Below, in pieces: positions 1-8,571 of a stretch of 64,000 nt of DNA. This stretch comes from Vagococcus luciliae (GTDB lineage: Bacteria > Bacillota > Bacilli > Lactobacillales > Vagococcaceae). A program made the translations under genes and the position numbers. The notes below the pieces were generated by a model that worked only from the letters and a program-made list of their open reading frames with translations, was not told where the DNA came from and did no database searches. Location of the stretch: the NCBI RefSeq assembly GCF_024637875.1, contig NZ_CP102451.1:1987001-2051000 (forward strand), given 5' to 3'. The stretch's first letter is position 1; each line of letters opens with the position of its first letter.

Positions 1-355
1 TCTTATCTTTAAATAAACGATACAAATACCGTACACTTGGAACTAATGTTACCAATAAGATCGCATAGTTCAACTGAAATAATCGTTTCACTTCAACAAA
101 ATGAAATGCCCCTTCAGATGAAGTTGGAAAATCTTTCATCGATAGTTTTTTTACCCAAAAGAAATTTAAATATCGCATCAAGTCATCATAATTAGATAAA
201 ATGGTGTGTTTACTATACTCTGTGTATTCTGTAATACCTAAATAATGAATATCAAACACATATAACCATCTAGCATTAATTGTCAACGTAATCGCTAGAC
301 TTAATAAAAATAGAATTAATATAACCCTGTTTACTATCTCCTTTGATTTTACCAC
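1..355 (-). CDS. TIGR01906/DUF1461 family membrane protein (3' end beyond window)
   Basis: About 118 codons are visible; the rest lies off the left edge. The product opens with a basic stretch and a hydrophobic helix (ILILFLLSLAITL, about residues 10-24). A polar loop with TEYTEYSKHTIL and NYDDLMRYLNFFW follows, and a second helix begins near the edge. This matches the DUF1461 (TIGR01906) membrane family as remembered, which often sits directly downstream of the TIGR01457 HAD phosphatase, as here. A GTG start is chosen because it follows the phosphatase stop by 3 nt in the same frame and no ATG is available; translational coupling is likely. Function is unknown. Confidence 0.7.
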   Translation of the reverse strand, partial: MVKSKEIVNRVILILFLLSLAITLTINARWLYVFDIHYLGITEYTEYSKHTILSNYDDLMRYLNFFWVKKLSMKDFPTSSEGAFHFVEVKRLFQLNYAILLVTLVPSVRYLYRLFKDK

Positions 356-358
356 TAG

Positions 359-1123
359 CTATACCTGCCATTCATCTAAAGAATCAATGACCTTTGTAGG
401 AGCAATAGGAAGTGTTGCCACATCTTCTTTTTTTGTAAATCCTGTTAAGACTAATAATGTATCTATATCATTATCAATTCCTGCTCGGATATCTGTTTCA
501 TAATTATCGCCCACCATCATGACTTCATTCGCAGCTAATTTTAACCGCTCTAAAGCTTTTTTCATCATAATTGCTTCTGGTTTCCCGATATAAGTTGCAC
601 TTTTTTGTGTTGCTGTCTCAATTCCTGCAATCAAACTTCCAGCTCCTGGCATCAAACCACGATGGGTTGGAATATTCTTGTCAGGGTTTGTGCCAATAAA
701 GTGTGCCCCTTTTTGAATAGCTAGTGTCGCAACTGCTAATTTTTCATAGGTTAAATCTGTATCAAGAGCCACAACCACATAATCAGGATGTTCCTCATCT
801 AACACAAATCCTGAAGAAAAGATGGCCTCTTTTAATCCCTCTTCACCAATCACATACACTTTTTTTCCTAAACCCTTATCATTCATATAATCAACTGTAG
901 CTAAACTTGCTGTGTATATGGTATCAGCAGAAACATCAATATCAAAAGAGTCTTGTAATCTTTTTTTTACCACATGGGGTGTCTTAGTTGTATTATTGGT
1001 TACAAATAAAAAAGGTATATTCTTTTCTTTTAGTCGATCAACAAATCGCTTACCAGCCTTAATTGGCTTGTCTCCTAAATAAATGGTGCCATCTAAATCT
1101 ATTAAATAGCCTTTATAAGTCAT
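359..1123 (-). CDS. TIGR01457 family HAD-type hydrolase (NagD-like, HAD-IIA)
   Basis: This is a 254-aa cytoplasmic HAD phosphatase of subfamily IIA. HAD motif I DLDGT is at residues 9-13, motif II TNN at 42-44, the conserved GKPEAIM lysine region near 180, and motif [13 protein letters not shown] near 205-215. These supply the nucleophile and acid aspartates, the substrate lysine and the magnesium-binding aspartates. NagD-like members dephosphorylate small phosphorylated metabolites; the substrate cannot be read from sequence. The start follows AGGAGAG by 5 nt. It lies between yutD upstream (10 nt) and the DUF1461 gene downstream, suggesting one operon. Confidence 0.9.
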   Translation of the reverse strand: MTYKGYLIDLDGTIYLGDKPIKAGKRFVDRLKEKNIPFLFVTNNTTKTPHVVKKRLQDSFDIDVSADTIYTASLATVDYMNDKGLGKKVYVIGEEGLKEAIFSSGFVLDEEHPDYVVVALDTDLTYEKLAVATLAIQKGAHFIGTNPDKNIPTHRGLMPGAGSLIAGIETATQKSATYIGKPEAIMMKKALERLKLAANEVMMVGDNYETDIRAGIDNDIDTLLVLTGFTKKEDVATLPIAPTKVIDSLDEWQV

Positions 1124-1133
1124 TTTTTCTCTC

Positions 1134-1739
1134 CTAATCTTCTTTTTTCTTTATTTTAAAGTGACGTTCTTTAGTTCCTTCTTTACTTTTAGGTGGTTTA
1201 TTATTTTTTTTATTAGTCGATTGACTATTTTTTGATTGATTGCTTCCTTTAGGTTTTGTTTTTTTATTATTTTTAGCGTCATATTTTTTTTCACTAGTAT
1301 GTGCTTGGTTTTTATTTTTAGACGATTTAAAGCTGGAAGAACGACCCTTTCGTTTAAAATCTCCAATTTGCTCAATAACAAAATAGGCACATCCAAAATT
1401 ACAAAATTCATATAAGTAATCATTCAATGTATTAATTTTAGCATCAAGCGGTGCACTCTTAAAATCATCTTTAAAAAAACCACGCAATCTTAATTGATCA
1501 TAGCCCCAATCACCAACAATATAATCATATTTTGATAAAACATCATTATATCGTTTAATAACTGTTTCATAATCAAATCCATCTCGATATTCTTTTACCA
1601 ATCGATATGTCCCATCAGCTAATGGGAAAGAATCTGGATGATAATTTTCTAACATTTCCAAAAGAACTTCATCTACTTCTTCTGGCTGAACGTCGATATC
1701 TTCTACTTCTTCTAATTTTTTTATTTTTTTCGCCATCAT
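1134..1739 (-). CDS. yutD: YutD-like DUF1027 family protein
   Basis: The N-terminal 115 or so residues match the YutD/DUF1027 family, with the characteristic [30 protein letters not shown] and [16 protein letters not shown] segments. From about residue 130 the protein turns into a lysine/asparagine/serine-rich low-complexity tail of about 70 residues, likely disordered and nucleic-acid binding by charge; Bacillus YutD is remembered as shorter. The molecular role is unknown. Two adjacent ATGs compete for an AGAGG site; the second (1736) has slightly better spacing. It sits between a metallophosphatase and a HAD phosphatase in a same-strand cluster. Confidence 0.82.
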   Translation of the reverse strand: MMAKKIKKLEEVEDIDVQPEEVDEVLLEMLENYHPDSFPLADGTYRLVKEYRDGFDYETVIKRYNDVLSKYDYIVGDWGYDQLRLRGFFKDDFKSAPLDAKINTLNDYLYEFCNFGCAYFVIEQIGDFKRKGRSSSFKSSKNKNQAHTSEKKYDAKNNKKTKPKGSNQSKNSQSTNKKNNKPPKSKEGTKERHFKIKKKED

Positions 1740-1754
1740 TCTTACCTCTATCTT

Positions 1755-3122
1755 CTAATCATCATTTTGTTTATTTAAGTACATTGCCACACTATTCCTT
1801 AAAAAACTAGGTCCTAATATTTCAATCTTACCTGCTATTTCAATGGTAGGAAAAAATGGTATAAATGCTAAATGGTCAACTGTCACAAAACTATAATATC
1901 TATCCATTTCAATTGGTTTCCCTAACCAAAATCCTTCATGTATTTTTTCATTATAATTAAAGCCATCATACCATATTTCACCAAAATATTTTCCTCTAAA
2001 TTTCATGCCGATAATAGGAAATTTAAGTAAAAAGTCACGATTTTTCACAACCTCTTTAGCCAATCTAATTAAGTCTTTTCCTTGTAGTGTTACTTTTATT
2101 AAATTCATTGGGTGAGGTAAACAGTCATGTAGGTCTTTTTCATCTATCTCTCCTGGTCCTAAATCTGTCAGAAATAATCCAGAATTAACCATCGCCACGT
2201 CACATCCACTACTTTTTTCCATGGCCTTTAAGGCTATTTTTATTAAAGAATCTCGTTTATTTAGTTTACTGGTCACGTTGCCCACATTTCTACTTTCTAA
2301 CAACTGATCCCCCTGATTTTTGTAACTAGTAATTTCATTTATATCCGCAATCTCTTGTGATAATAGATTTATATCAATCGTTTTAGCTGTTTTTTTTATA
2401 ATTTTTCCATTATGACACTCAATTGATACATCTCCTACATATTCTCCAAACTTACCTGCAGCACATAATAATACGCCATTTTCAATTAATCCCTTTGGTA
2501 ATAGATGATGAGTATGTGCACCTAAAATAATATCAATTTGTGGGTATTCATTTGCCATTTTCTTATCATCCATAATACCTAAATGGGATAATAAAATGAT
2601 AATGTCCACTTTTTCGGAAAGTTCATCAATCATCTGTTTTGCGGCTACAAATGGATCAACCACATCCCAACCAAATGGACTATAACTCAATACCATCGGT
2701 GCCGTTAAACCAAACACTCCTATTTTTACCTTTTGGGTAGTTTCCACAATAGTGTAAGGTTTTGCCCAAGTAGGATAATCATTAGTTAATTTATCTTTTA
2801 AATTACTTAAAACAATAGGAAAATTTGCTTGTTTATATAGATGATTTAATACTCGTTTACTATTTGTAATACCTTCATTATTTCCAATTGTGACAGCATC
2901 ATAGTACACTTGATTCATCAAATTTACATTTGCTATGCCGTCCGTTGCTTCAGTTAAAGGGTGTACTCTATCCAGAAAATCTCCCACATCAAATCTAAAA
3001 ACATCGCTTCCTTGATTTTCATATTTTTTAGTTTCCTCATTTAGCCAACGACGAATTTTAGGCCATCTTTCTAAATGTGAATGTATATCATTTGTATGTA
3101 ATAAATGAATAATCTCTTTCAT
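1755..3122 (-). CDS. yunD: Bifunctional UDP-sugar hydrolase/5'-nucleotidase-type metallophosphoesterase (YunD-like)
   Basis: This is a calcineurin-like phosphoesterase with the opening HTNDIHSHLE metal motif, GDFLDR, the GNNEG Asn-binding motif, LLSHLG and GAHTHH. A 5'-nucleotidase C-terminal substrate-binding domain follows (VAMVNSGLFLTDLGPGEI onward). It hydrolyses nucleotides or related phosphoesters. No signal peptide is visible, so it is probably cytoplasmic, like Bacillus YunD. The start is placed at the internal ATG 9 nt after AGAAGGG rather than the ATG touching it. It heads the yunD-yutD-HAD-DUF1461 gene run and is divergent from ogt. Confidence 0.88.
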   Translation of the reverse strand: MKEIIHLLHTNDIHSHLERWPKIRRWLNEETKKYENQGSDVFRFDVGDFLDRVHPLTEATDGIANVNLMNQVYYDAVTIGNNEGITNSKRVLNHLYKQANFPIVLSNLKDKLTNDYPTWAKPYTIVETTQKVKIGVFGLTAPMVLSYSPFGWDVVDPFVAAKQMIDELSEKVDIIILLSHLGIMDDKKMANEYPQIDIILGAHTHHLLPKGLIENGVLLCAAGKFGEYVGDVSIECHNGKIIKKTAKTIDINLLSQEIADINEITSYKNQGDQLLESRNVGNVTSKLNKRDSLIKIALKAMEKSSGCDVAMVNSGLFLTDLGPGEIDEKDLHDCLPHPMNLIKVTLQGKDLIRLAKEVVKNRDFLLKFPIIGMKFRGKYFGEIWYDGFNYNEKIHEGFWLGKPIEMDRYYSFVTVDHLAFIPFFPTIEIAGKIEILGPSFLRNSVAMYLNKQNDD

Positions 3123-3203
3123 GACTAACATCCCTTCTCATATCTTTTATACTATCATATCTCATTAAAATTGGGTATTATGATAAATAAAGGAGTCGAT
3201 TAT

Positions 3204-3677
3204 ATGGCTTATAAAATTAATAACTATTTTTTAGATATTGAACAAAAAAATCAAAAAATATCACGTATCTATTTTATTAATCCTACAGACGTATCAAATA
3301 TTAATAAACCTACCGATTCCATAATAAATCAATGTCTAATTGAACTTCATGAATTTTTATCATATAATAGAAAACATTTTACTGTACCACTAGACTTAAG
3401 TACAGGAACAGCTTTTCAACAAAAAGTTTGGCGCACCTTGTTAGATATTCCCTATGGTCAAACATGTACCTACAAAGATATCGCCATAAAAATAAATCAA
3501 CCAAAAGCCTATCAAGCTGTCGGACAAGCTTGTAAAAAAAATCCTATCCCAATGATCATTCCCTGTCACCGAGTCATCAGTCAATCTAGTCAACTAACAG
3601 GCTACTTTGGAACATCCGAATTTGGCTTAACGATTAAACAATCACTTATTACATTAGAAAAAGGAAATCACGAATGA
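3204..3677 (+). CDS. ogt: Methylated-DNA--protein-cysteine S-methyltransferase
   Basis: This is an O6-alkylguanine-DNA repair protein that transfers the alkyl group to its own cysteine. The acceptor motif PCHRV (in IIPCHRVI) is present about 33 residues before the C-terminus. FQQKVWRTLLDIPYGQTCTY, the helix-turn-helix entry, precedes it. At 157 aa it has the compact length of single-domain Ogt proteins. ATG 3204 follows AAAGGAG by 8 nt; an upstream in-frame ATG has no such site. The 3' end forms half of a perfect hairpin shared with the convergent phosphatase gene. Confidence 0.92.
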   Translation: MAYKINNYFLDIEQKNQKISRIYFINPTDVSNINKPTDSIINQCLIELHEFLSYNRKHFTVPLDLSTGTAFQQKVWRTLLDIPYGQTCTYKDIAIKINQPKAYQAVGQACKKNPIPMIIPCHRVISQSSQLTGYFGTSEFGLTIKQSLITLEKGNHE

Positions 3678-3690
3678 TTTCCTTTTTCTA
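3655..3690. terminator. Bidirectional terminator inside both 3' ends
   Basis: A 16-bp perfect inverted repeat (TAGAAAAAGGAAATCA, loop CGAA, then its complement). It overlaps the last codons of ogt and the stop codon of the convergent phosphatase. The arms are A/T-rich outside, giving U-runs on both strands. Confidence 0.8.
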
Positions 3691-4437
3691 GATTGTATAT
3701 AATGTTTGCATATCTTTAGAAAATGTTGTTGGAAGTTTTAAAATATCTGTAAAATAATTTTCTATGCTACCAAAATGTTGGTTAATTAATTCAAATGCAT
3801 AATCAAGGTAATCTTTATTAACGGTTAACATCACTAACATATTAGCCAATTGTTTAGTTGATGCTCCTTTTTCTTTCATTTCATTTAAAATCGCATCATT
3901 TGCCGCTTTTCTAGAATCATTTGTTTTCAAATAATCTTCATCTATTGCCTCTTTGGATACATTTAAACTAGATAATATCAAAGCAGCTGCAAATCCTGTT
4001 CGGTCTTTTCCAGCAAAACAATGAAATAATGTTGCTTCATTTGGCTCAGTCAAAAAATCACTTAAAAATTTAGAGTAACCTGTTTGTGCATCTTTTGATA
4101 AAACAAGCTCTTCATAAATCGTCATCATCGCTTGTTGAGGATTATATTTGGGATTTAATAATTCTTCTAGACTAGCTCCTTGATTAGCTGTTTCACCTAA
4201 AATATCAATATGCTCATAGGATACACCTGTTATGGTATCATCAGGACTTTGACTAACCTCAGTGTCCCCTCTAAAATCAACAATTTTTTTTAAACTGTAT
4301 GACTTAACTAATTCTTCTTTATCTTCTGTTGAAATATGGACTACTTCACCACTTCTTAAAAATTGATGATTGACTACTTTTTTATTATCTAAGGTCACAA
4401 TACCGCCTAAATCTCTAAAATTGACTAATGTATCCAT
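3688..4437 (-). CDS. Tyrosine/serine protein phosphatase family protein
   Basis: This 249-aa protein belongs to the bacterial tyrosine-protein phosphatase family with the N-terminal NFRDLGG motif. It carries the P-loop HCFAGKDRTG around residues 140-150 (HCX5R, nucleophile Cys and phosphate-binding Arg). Members act on phosphotyrosine/phosphoserine or phosphoinositides; the substrate here is unknown. The start follows AGGAGG by 6 nt. It is monocistronic, convergent with ogt, with a 118-bp spacer to the lipoprotein gene upstream. Confidence 0.9.
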   Translation of the reverse strand: MDTLVNFRDLGGIVTLDNKKVVNHQFLRSGEVVHISTEDKEELVKSYSLKKIVDFRGDTEVSQSPDDTITGVSYEHIDILGETANQGASLEELLNPKYNPQQAMMTIYEELVLSKDAQTGYSKFLSDFLTEPNEATLFHCFAGKDRTGFAAALILSSLNVSKEAIDEDYLKTNDSRKAANDAILNEMKEKGASTKQLANMLVMLTVNKDYLDYAFELINQHFGSIENYFTDILKLPTTFSKDMQTLYTI

Positions 4438-4540
4438 TCTGTTCCTCCTAAAAAAATCATTTAATATGCTACATCTTACAGTTTACCAAACTTACGTTTT
4501 TTTTAGTAAGGTTAATTTTGAATTTTTTTCAAAAAAATAT

Positions 4541-4567
4541 AAAAAAGTGATGAAGTTATTCACCACT
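4541..4567 (-). terminator. Terminator overlapping the lipoprotein stop codon
   Basis: The arms AGTGGTGAA and TTCATCACT surround loop TAAC and are followed by T6. The 5' arm encodes the last three codons of the lipoprotein and the loop begins with its stop codon. Confidence 0.75.
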
Positions 4568-5140
4568 TACAGTTGTCATTTGATCTGCTACATACTCAAC
4601 TTTAATACTTTTAGCTATTTCTTTTAAATCTAGTATTTCTTTATTGGTTAATTTATCTTTTCCAAACATCGTTACTGAAAAGATAACATCTCCCGTCCTC
4701 CCCTTATACATCAGAGCTTTTTTATCTTTCGACGGCTGAAGAGCTTCTTCCATCACTCCTAAATATTGAACAGGTTCTTCTTCTCCCCACTTAACACCAT
4801 CTAATACATAACCTGAGATATCACCATACATTTTTTGAGTATTGTCAAACGCATCTATTTGAATATAAGTATTTCGATTATTTTCCTGTTGAAAAGTTCC
4901 CCATAATGTTTGTTGGTTAAATTTCCCTTCGGATAATACATCATATTTTTCATTATTAAAACTAATTTTAGAGTGACCTACAAGCATATTATTAACAACA
5001 GTACTACGCTTTCCTTTTTTATCTTTAATTACCATACCAACCGTACTTTCAGTTGTTTCTTTTGTATCGCTTTTTTTATTTCCACAACCACTTAGACCAA
5101 CTAAAAATAGAAGTAGTATTAAATATTTTATATTTTTCAT
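4556..5140 (-). CDS. Putative lipoprotein of unknown function
   Basis: The 194-aa product has a lipoprotein signal peptide: MKNIK, a hydrophobic core, then lipobox LSGC with Cys near residue 19. A Ser/Thr/Lys-rich linker follows. The mature part contains repeated beta-like segments and a conserved-looking GRTGDVIFSVTMFGK stretch, but I do not recognise the family. It should be anchored on the outer face of the membrane. The start follows AGGAG. It appears monocistronic with its own terminator embedded in the stop region. Confidence 0.75.
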   Translation of the reverse strand: MKNIKYLILLLFLVGLSGCGNKKSDTKETTESTVGMVIKDKKGKRSTVVNNMLVGHSKISFNNEKYDVLSEGKFNQQTLWGTFQQENNRNTYIQIDAFDNTQKMYGDISGYVLDGVKWGEEEPVQYLGVMEEALQPSKDKKALMYKGRTGDVIFSVTMFGKDKLTNKEILDLKEIAKSIKVEYVADQMTTVSGE

Positions 5141-5200
5141 TGGTTCTCCTATTAAATATGTTTTTCTTTACTATAACAAATTTAGTCTAAAAGATAAATA

Positions 5201-5377
5201 CTACCACTCATTTGGACTCCATAATAATCCATCTAGCTCAGCTTTTGCTTGTTCAATTCGTTTATATTGTTCGCTTAAAATATCTTCTAACTCATTTAAA
5301 AAAGCACTCACCTCATATGTTTGAGTTTCTCTTTTTAATAAAGATAATTCATTTAATACCCATTCTTTTTCTTGCAC
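5201..5377 (-). CDS. Small 58-aa coiled protein, coupled to quinone reductase
   Basis: A GTG-started ORF whose first base overlaps the last base of the upstream TAG stop (TAGTG), with a GAGGG site about 5 nt ahead. The 58-aa product is charged and helical (LNELEDILSEQYKRIEQAKA) and ends ELDGLLWSPNEW. I do not recognise the family. Tight coupling to the NAD(P)H-quinone reductase gene suggests a shared role. It is too short for common ORF cut-offs. Codon use and the ribosome binding site support a real gene. Confidence 0.65.
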   Translation of the reverse strand: MQEKEWVLNELSLLKRETQTYEVSAFLNELEDILSEQYKRIEQAKAELDGLLWSPNEW

Positions 5378-6057
5378 TACTCATCCCTCATCTCTTCCAA
5401 TGTCATCAATAAGCTATCTAACTCTAAACGATTTTCTTCTAATGCATCCCGTATTGATGATAATCGATTTTCTTCATCTTTAATGACTTGCTTTTGTTCT
5501 AATTCAACTAATCGCTTGATAGCCCAATTTTCTCTAACAGAAAAGCGACTATCCTTTTCTTTTGTCAAATAATGCTGATAGTTAATTAATAATTGTTTTT
5601 TATCATTTTCTTTTAAATAAGAAAATAATGCAATTGGAAAAGGTGTTAAATAAATCATTTGACACTTATAAGCAATTGCCTGAAAAGGTCTCAATAACTC
5701 TGAAATGGTAAAATGTTCTGATGCACCTGCTTGAAAAGAAGATAGCTTTTGCCCCATATTAATCACAATGCCCAACTCTTTATCTTTTAGAGCGTCCTTA
5801 TATAATGAAGTAGTTAGTACTTTTTCTAGCCATTTGTATAAAATATCTGGTGCTGCATACCAGTACATTGGAAATTGAAAAATAATCCTGTCCTGCTTTT
5901 TTAATAATTCCTGTGTTTTGACTAAATCAAAAGTACTTAATTCCTCTTGTATATCGTATATTTCAACCGATGATAAAGAAGCACAACTTTCTTTTAAAAA
6001 TGATTGCAACCCAGATTCATGTGAATTGGGATGGGCGATAACCACTAATGTTTTCAT
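5377..6057 (-). CDS. NAD(P)H dehydrogenase/quinone reductase, flavodoxin-like fold
   Basis: This 226-aa protein has the KefF/YwrO/MdaB-type flavodoxin-like fold. It begins KTLVVIAHPNSHESG, the FMN/FAD phosphate-binding start. QFPMYWYAAPDILYKWLEKVL is the flavin-contacting loop. The expected function is two-electron reduction of quinones with NAD(P)H. The last 50 residues (RLVELEQKQVIKDEENRLSS onward) form a charged coiled-coil extension not typical of the core family. The start follows AGGAGAG, and the stop overlaps the next small ORF by 1 nt. Confidence 0.85.
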   Translation of the reverse strand: MKTLVVIAHPNSHESGLQSFLKESCASLSSVEIYDIQEELSTFDLVKTQELLKKQDRIIFQFPMYWYAAPDILYKWLEKVLTTSLYKDALKDKELGIVINMGQKLSSFQAGASEHFTISELLRPFQAIAYKCQMIYLTPFPIALFSYLKENDKKQLLINYQHYLTKEKDSRFSVRENWAIKRLVELEQKQVIKDEENRLSSIRDALEENRLELDSLLMTLEEMRDE

Positions 6058-6080
6058 AACTCTCTCCTAATCTTTGCTAT

Positions 6081-6110
6081 AAAAAGACCATCTGCCTGTC
6101 TCAGATGGTC
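6081..6110 (-). terminator. Terminator of the aldolase gene
   Basis: Stem GACCATCTG/CAGATGGTC with a 7-nt loop, followed by T5 on the minus strand, just after the aldolase stop. Confidence 0.85.
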
Positions 6111-6122
6111 ACTCTTTACTTT

Positions 6123-7013
6123 TTATGTATTTGATGCATTAAATATCGCGTGAAGTGTTTGTCTTAAATGAAAATCAAATTCTAAATCACTTTCTTGATA
6201 ACTTAGTCCTTCTGTTAGTGCTCTTGAAAAACTAGCAATCATATCATGATTTTCACTTAATTTTTTATCTGCTTCTGTTTGTCTTAAACCACTTGAAGAA
6301 GCTAACATTCGTACAATATTTGGATAACCTAATAAATCATGATAAAAATCTGCTTCTGTCGGTAACGTCAATTTCAACATGATTTTCACGTCATGATCTA
6401 ATTGACTTAATTCCTCGTTTAATGCATTTTTTAAATAAATTTCTGCTTGCTTTTTGTCTGGAATATGTAACTCAATATCAGGCTCTAACATTGGTAAGTA
6501 ACCTAGTGCATACACTTTTTTTGCTAAATCAAATTGTTGTTTGACCAGTTGCTTTATGCCCACTTCATTAGCTGAACAAATTAATGAACGGTATTTAAAT
6601 CCAATGAAAGGGAAGTCTTTTGCTTTTTCCACTAGCTCATCAAATTCTGTTAACTCATCCATCAATTGGACACCCTCTCTAAGAGGAGCTAAACCTTGAT
6701 CAATTTTCAAAAACGGCAACATACCTTTTTTATTCCACAAATAGTTTGGTACAGGTTCTGAAAAAACTGTTCTCTCTAATGCATCTTTGTATAAAATAAC
6801 ACCTAATACATATTTTGACGAAAACTCATCACTAATAATCATACGTGTGCGCATATCATGAATAATGTTATGCATCTCTTCAGATGTTTGATACGTTTCA
6901 TCTGGCACACCATACTGTCTTAAAGCACCTGGGGTACTCAAATCCCCCTGATCCATCGCTGCAATAAATCCTGGATGTGTCTTTACAATAGTTAATGTTT
7001 TTTCATCTAGCAT
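6123..7013 (-). CDS. fda: Class I fructose-bisphosphate aldolase-like protein (divergent)
   Basis: The 296-aa protein aligns along its length with the staphylococcal-type class I aldolase, which cleaves fructose 1,6-bisphosphate through a lysine Schiff base. Visible landmarks are GFIAAMDQ, the FKYRS lysine region, LPMLEPDIEL and KLTLPTEADF, the probable Schiff-base lysine. Compared with the usual DQSGGSTPKAL, this copy reads DQGDLSTPGAL, losing a lysine normally near the substrate phosphate, and the usual SGG loop reads SSSG. Substrate preference may differ. ATG 7013 follows AAAGGAG by 8 nt; upstream in-frame ATGs lack a site. Confidence 0.82.
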   Translation of the reverse strand: MLDEKTLTIVKTHPGFIAAMDQGDLSTPGALRQYGVPDETYQTSEEMHNIIHDMRTRMIISDEFSSKYVLGVILYKDALERTVFSEPVPNYLWNKKGMLPFLKIDQGLAPLREGVQLMDELTEFDELVEKAKDFPFIGFKYRSLICSANEVGIKQLVKQQFDLAKKVYALGYLPMLEPDIELHIPDKKQAEIYLKNALNEELSQLDHDVKIMLKLTLPTEADFYHDLLGYPNIVRMLASSSGLRQTEADKKLSENHDMIASFSRALTEGLSYQESDLEFDFHLRQTLHAIFNASNT

Positions 7014-7043
7014 GTCACATTCTCCTTTAATTTTATTATGCTC

Positions 7044-7096
7044 ATTATAATACATAACACACAAAAATTTAAATTAAATTTTGAAAATTTTCAAAA
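7044..7096 (-). promoter_or_regulatory. Aldolase promoter region with 18-bp palindrome
   Basis: A consensus TATAAT (7044-7049, minus strand) lies upstream of the aldolase gene. About 7 nt upstream of its weak -35 region is a perfect palindrome, TTTTGAAAATTTTCAAAA (7079-7096). It could be an operator or an A-tract upstream element; no regulator is identifiable. Confidence 0.5.
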
Positions 7097-7124
7097 ATAA
7101 TTTCCTTAAAAAAGGCGTTCGCTT

Positions 7125-8468
7125 CTAACCTATCAAAACAGTTTCTTTTGGATAGTTAAATTTATTTCCCATATCTTTTAATTCTTTTCTTAATAAAGCA
7201 TACATGACTGTATAGAGTCCTACTCGACCAATAAACATCAAACACATAATAAGTAATTTACCAAATAGAGTCAAATGAGGTGTTAAGCCCATTGTTAAGC
7301 CAACAGTCGCAAATGCAGAAACTACTTCAAACAAGACATACTCTATCCCAGAATGTTGTGGACTATATTCCGTCATAGATAATACCAACGCACTTAATAA
7401 ACATAATAAACTCGCAAAGAAAAATAAGACAAAAGATTTCATCACAATATTTCGTGGAATAGAACGCTCTTGCCATTCTGCTTCATCTCGGCCTTTTAAT
7501 GTACTGACTAATTGAATCAAAAGAACCCCTAATGTTGTTGTTTTGATTCCTCCAGCTGTTGAACCCGATGTTCCGCCAATAAACATTAAAACTATTGTTA
7601 AAATGAGACCTGCATAACTCATTGAACCATAGTCAATTGAAGCAAACCCTGCTGTACGAGGTGTCACACTTAAGAAAAATGAATTGGTAAGCTGTTTTAC
7701 AAACGACATCTCATAAAATCTATCCGTAACAGAAAATAGTACTGTTCCACCAATCAACAAACTTAACGTAACCATCAAAGCAATTTTAGTATGTAAAGAA
7801 AAACGACGATGATCTTGCCAATGAATTAAGTCGTACCATACAATAAATCCAAATCCACCTGAAATAATAAGTCCAGAAATAACTAATAACACATAAGGAT
7901 TCTGTTGATAACCTAATAAACTATCACCAAATAAATCAAATCCTGCATTACAAAAGGCAGAAACAGCATGAAATATACTATAAAATATCCCACGTTTCAT
8001 TCCATATTCAGGTATAAACTGAAATCCTAATAAAATGACACCTAATAACTGAACACCAACAGAAAATTTCACCACAAATTTAAGTAATTTTACCACGCCA
8101 CCATGGTTATTTAAATTAAGCATCTCTTTAATAACTAAACGCGATTGCAAAGACACTCTTTTTCGAAACATCATGGCCACGATTAATGCAATCGACATAA
8201 ATCCTAAGCCACCAATTTCAATCAAAATCATCATAACAATATGCCCAAAAGGACTAAGTACTTGTGAAATATTAATAGGGGTTAATCCAGTTACGCACAC
8301 AGATGATGTCGCAACAAATAGTGCATCAATATAAGTCAACTGCTTCCCTGTTTGATGACTTATCGGTAAAAATAATAGAAAAGATCCAATAAAAATAATA
8401 ATTAAAAACATCAGGGTGATAAATTGGACCGTATTGAATCTTCTTAATCCCTTTTTATGACTTTCCAT
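7125..8468 (-). CDS. TrkH/KtrB family potassium transporter subunit
   Basis: This 447-aa polytopic membrane protein has four repeated membrane-pore-membrane units. Selectivity loops are visible as SSVCVTGLTP, VSAFCNAGFDLF, VTPRTAGFAS plus GGTSGSTAGGIKTTT, and VSAFATVGLTMGLTP. It forms the K+ (or Na+-coupled K+) translocating pore and normally partners with a cytoplasmic KtrA/TrkA gating subunit. No such gene is adjacent, so the partner must be elsewhere. The short length and N-terminus favour the KtrB subgroup over TrkH proper. The start follows GAGGAG at about 10 nt. Confidence 0.9.
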   Translation of the reverse strand: MESHKKGLRRFNTVQFITLMFLIIIFIGSFLLFLPISHQTGKQLTYIDALFVATSSVCVTGLTPINISQVLSPFGHIVMMILIEIGGLGFMSIALIVAMMFRKRVSLQSRLVIKEMLNLNNHGGVVKLLKFVVKFSVGVQLLGVILLGFQFIPEYGMKRGIFYSIFHAVSAFCNAGFDLFGDSLLGYQQNPYVLLVISGLIISGGFGFIVWYDLIHWQDHRRFSLHTKIALMVTLSLLIGGTVLFSVTDRFYEMSFVKQLTNSFFLSVTPRTAGFASIDYGSMSYAGLILTIVLMFIGGTSGSTAGGIKTTTLGVLLIQLVSTLKGRDEAEWQERSIPRNIVMKSFVLFFFASLLCLLSALVLSMTEYSPQHSGIEYVLFEVVSAFATVGLTMGLTPHLTLFGKLLIMCLMFIGRVGLYTVMYALLRKELKDMGNKFNYPKETVLIG

Positions 8469-8533
8469 GTAATATGTTCTCCTCTAAACTAATCATATTG
8501 ACCTATTGTACCCTTTGCTTTATACTTTCTCAA

Positions 8534-8562
8534 CAAAAAAAGTTACAGAATCATCTGTAACT
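8534..8562 (-). terminator. Terminator downstream region between carboxypeptidase and TrkH genes
   Basis: Stem AGTTACAGA/TCTGTAACT, loop 4 nt, T7 on the minus strand, directly after the carboxypeptidase stop codon. Confidence 0.82.
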
Positions 8563-8571
8563 TTTAAAAAT

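Noticed and set aside
7097-7124. Terminator of the TrkH gene
   Set aside because: The possible stem near GCGAACGC is only about 3 bp; not convincing despite a following T-run.
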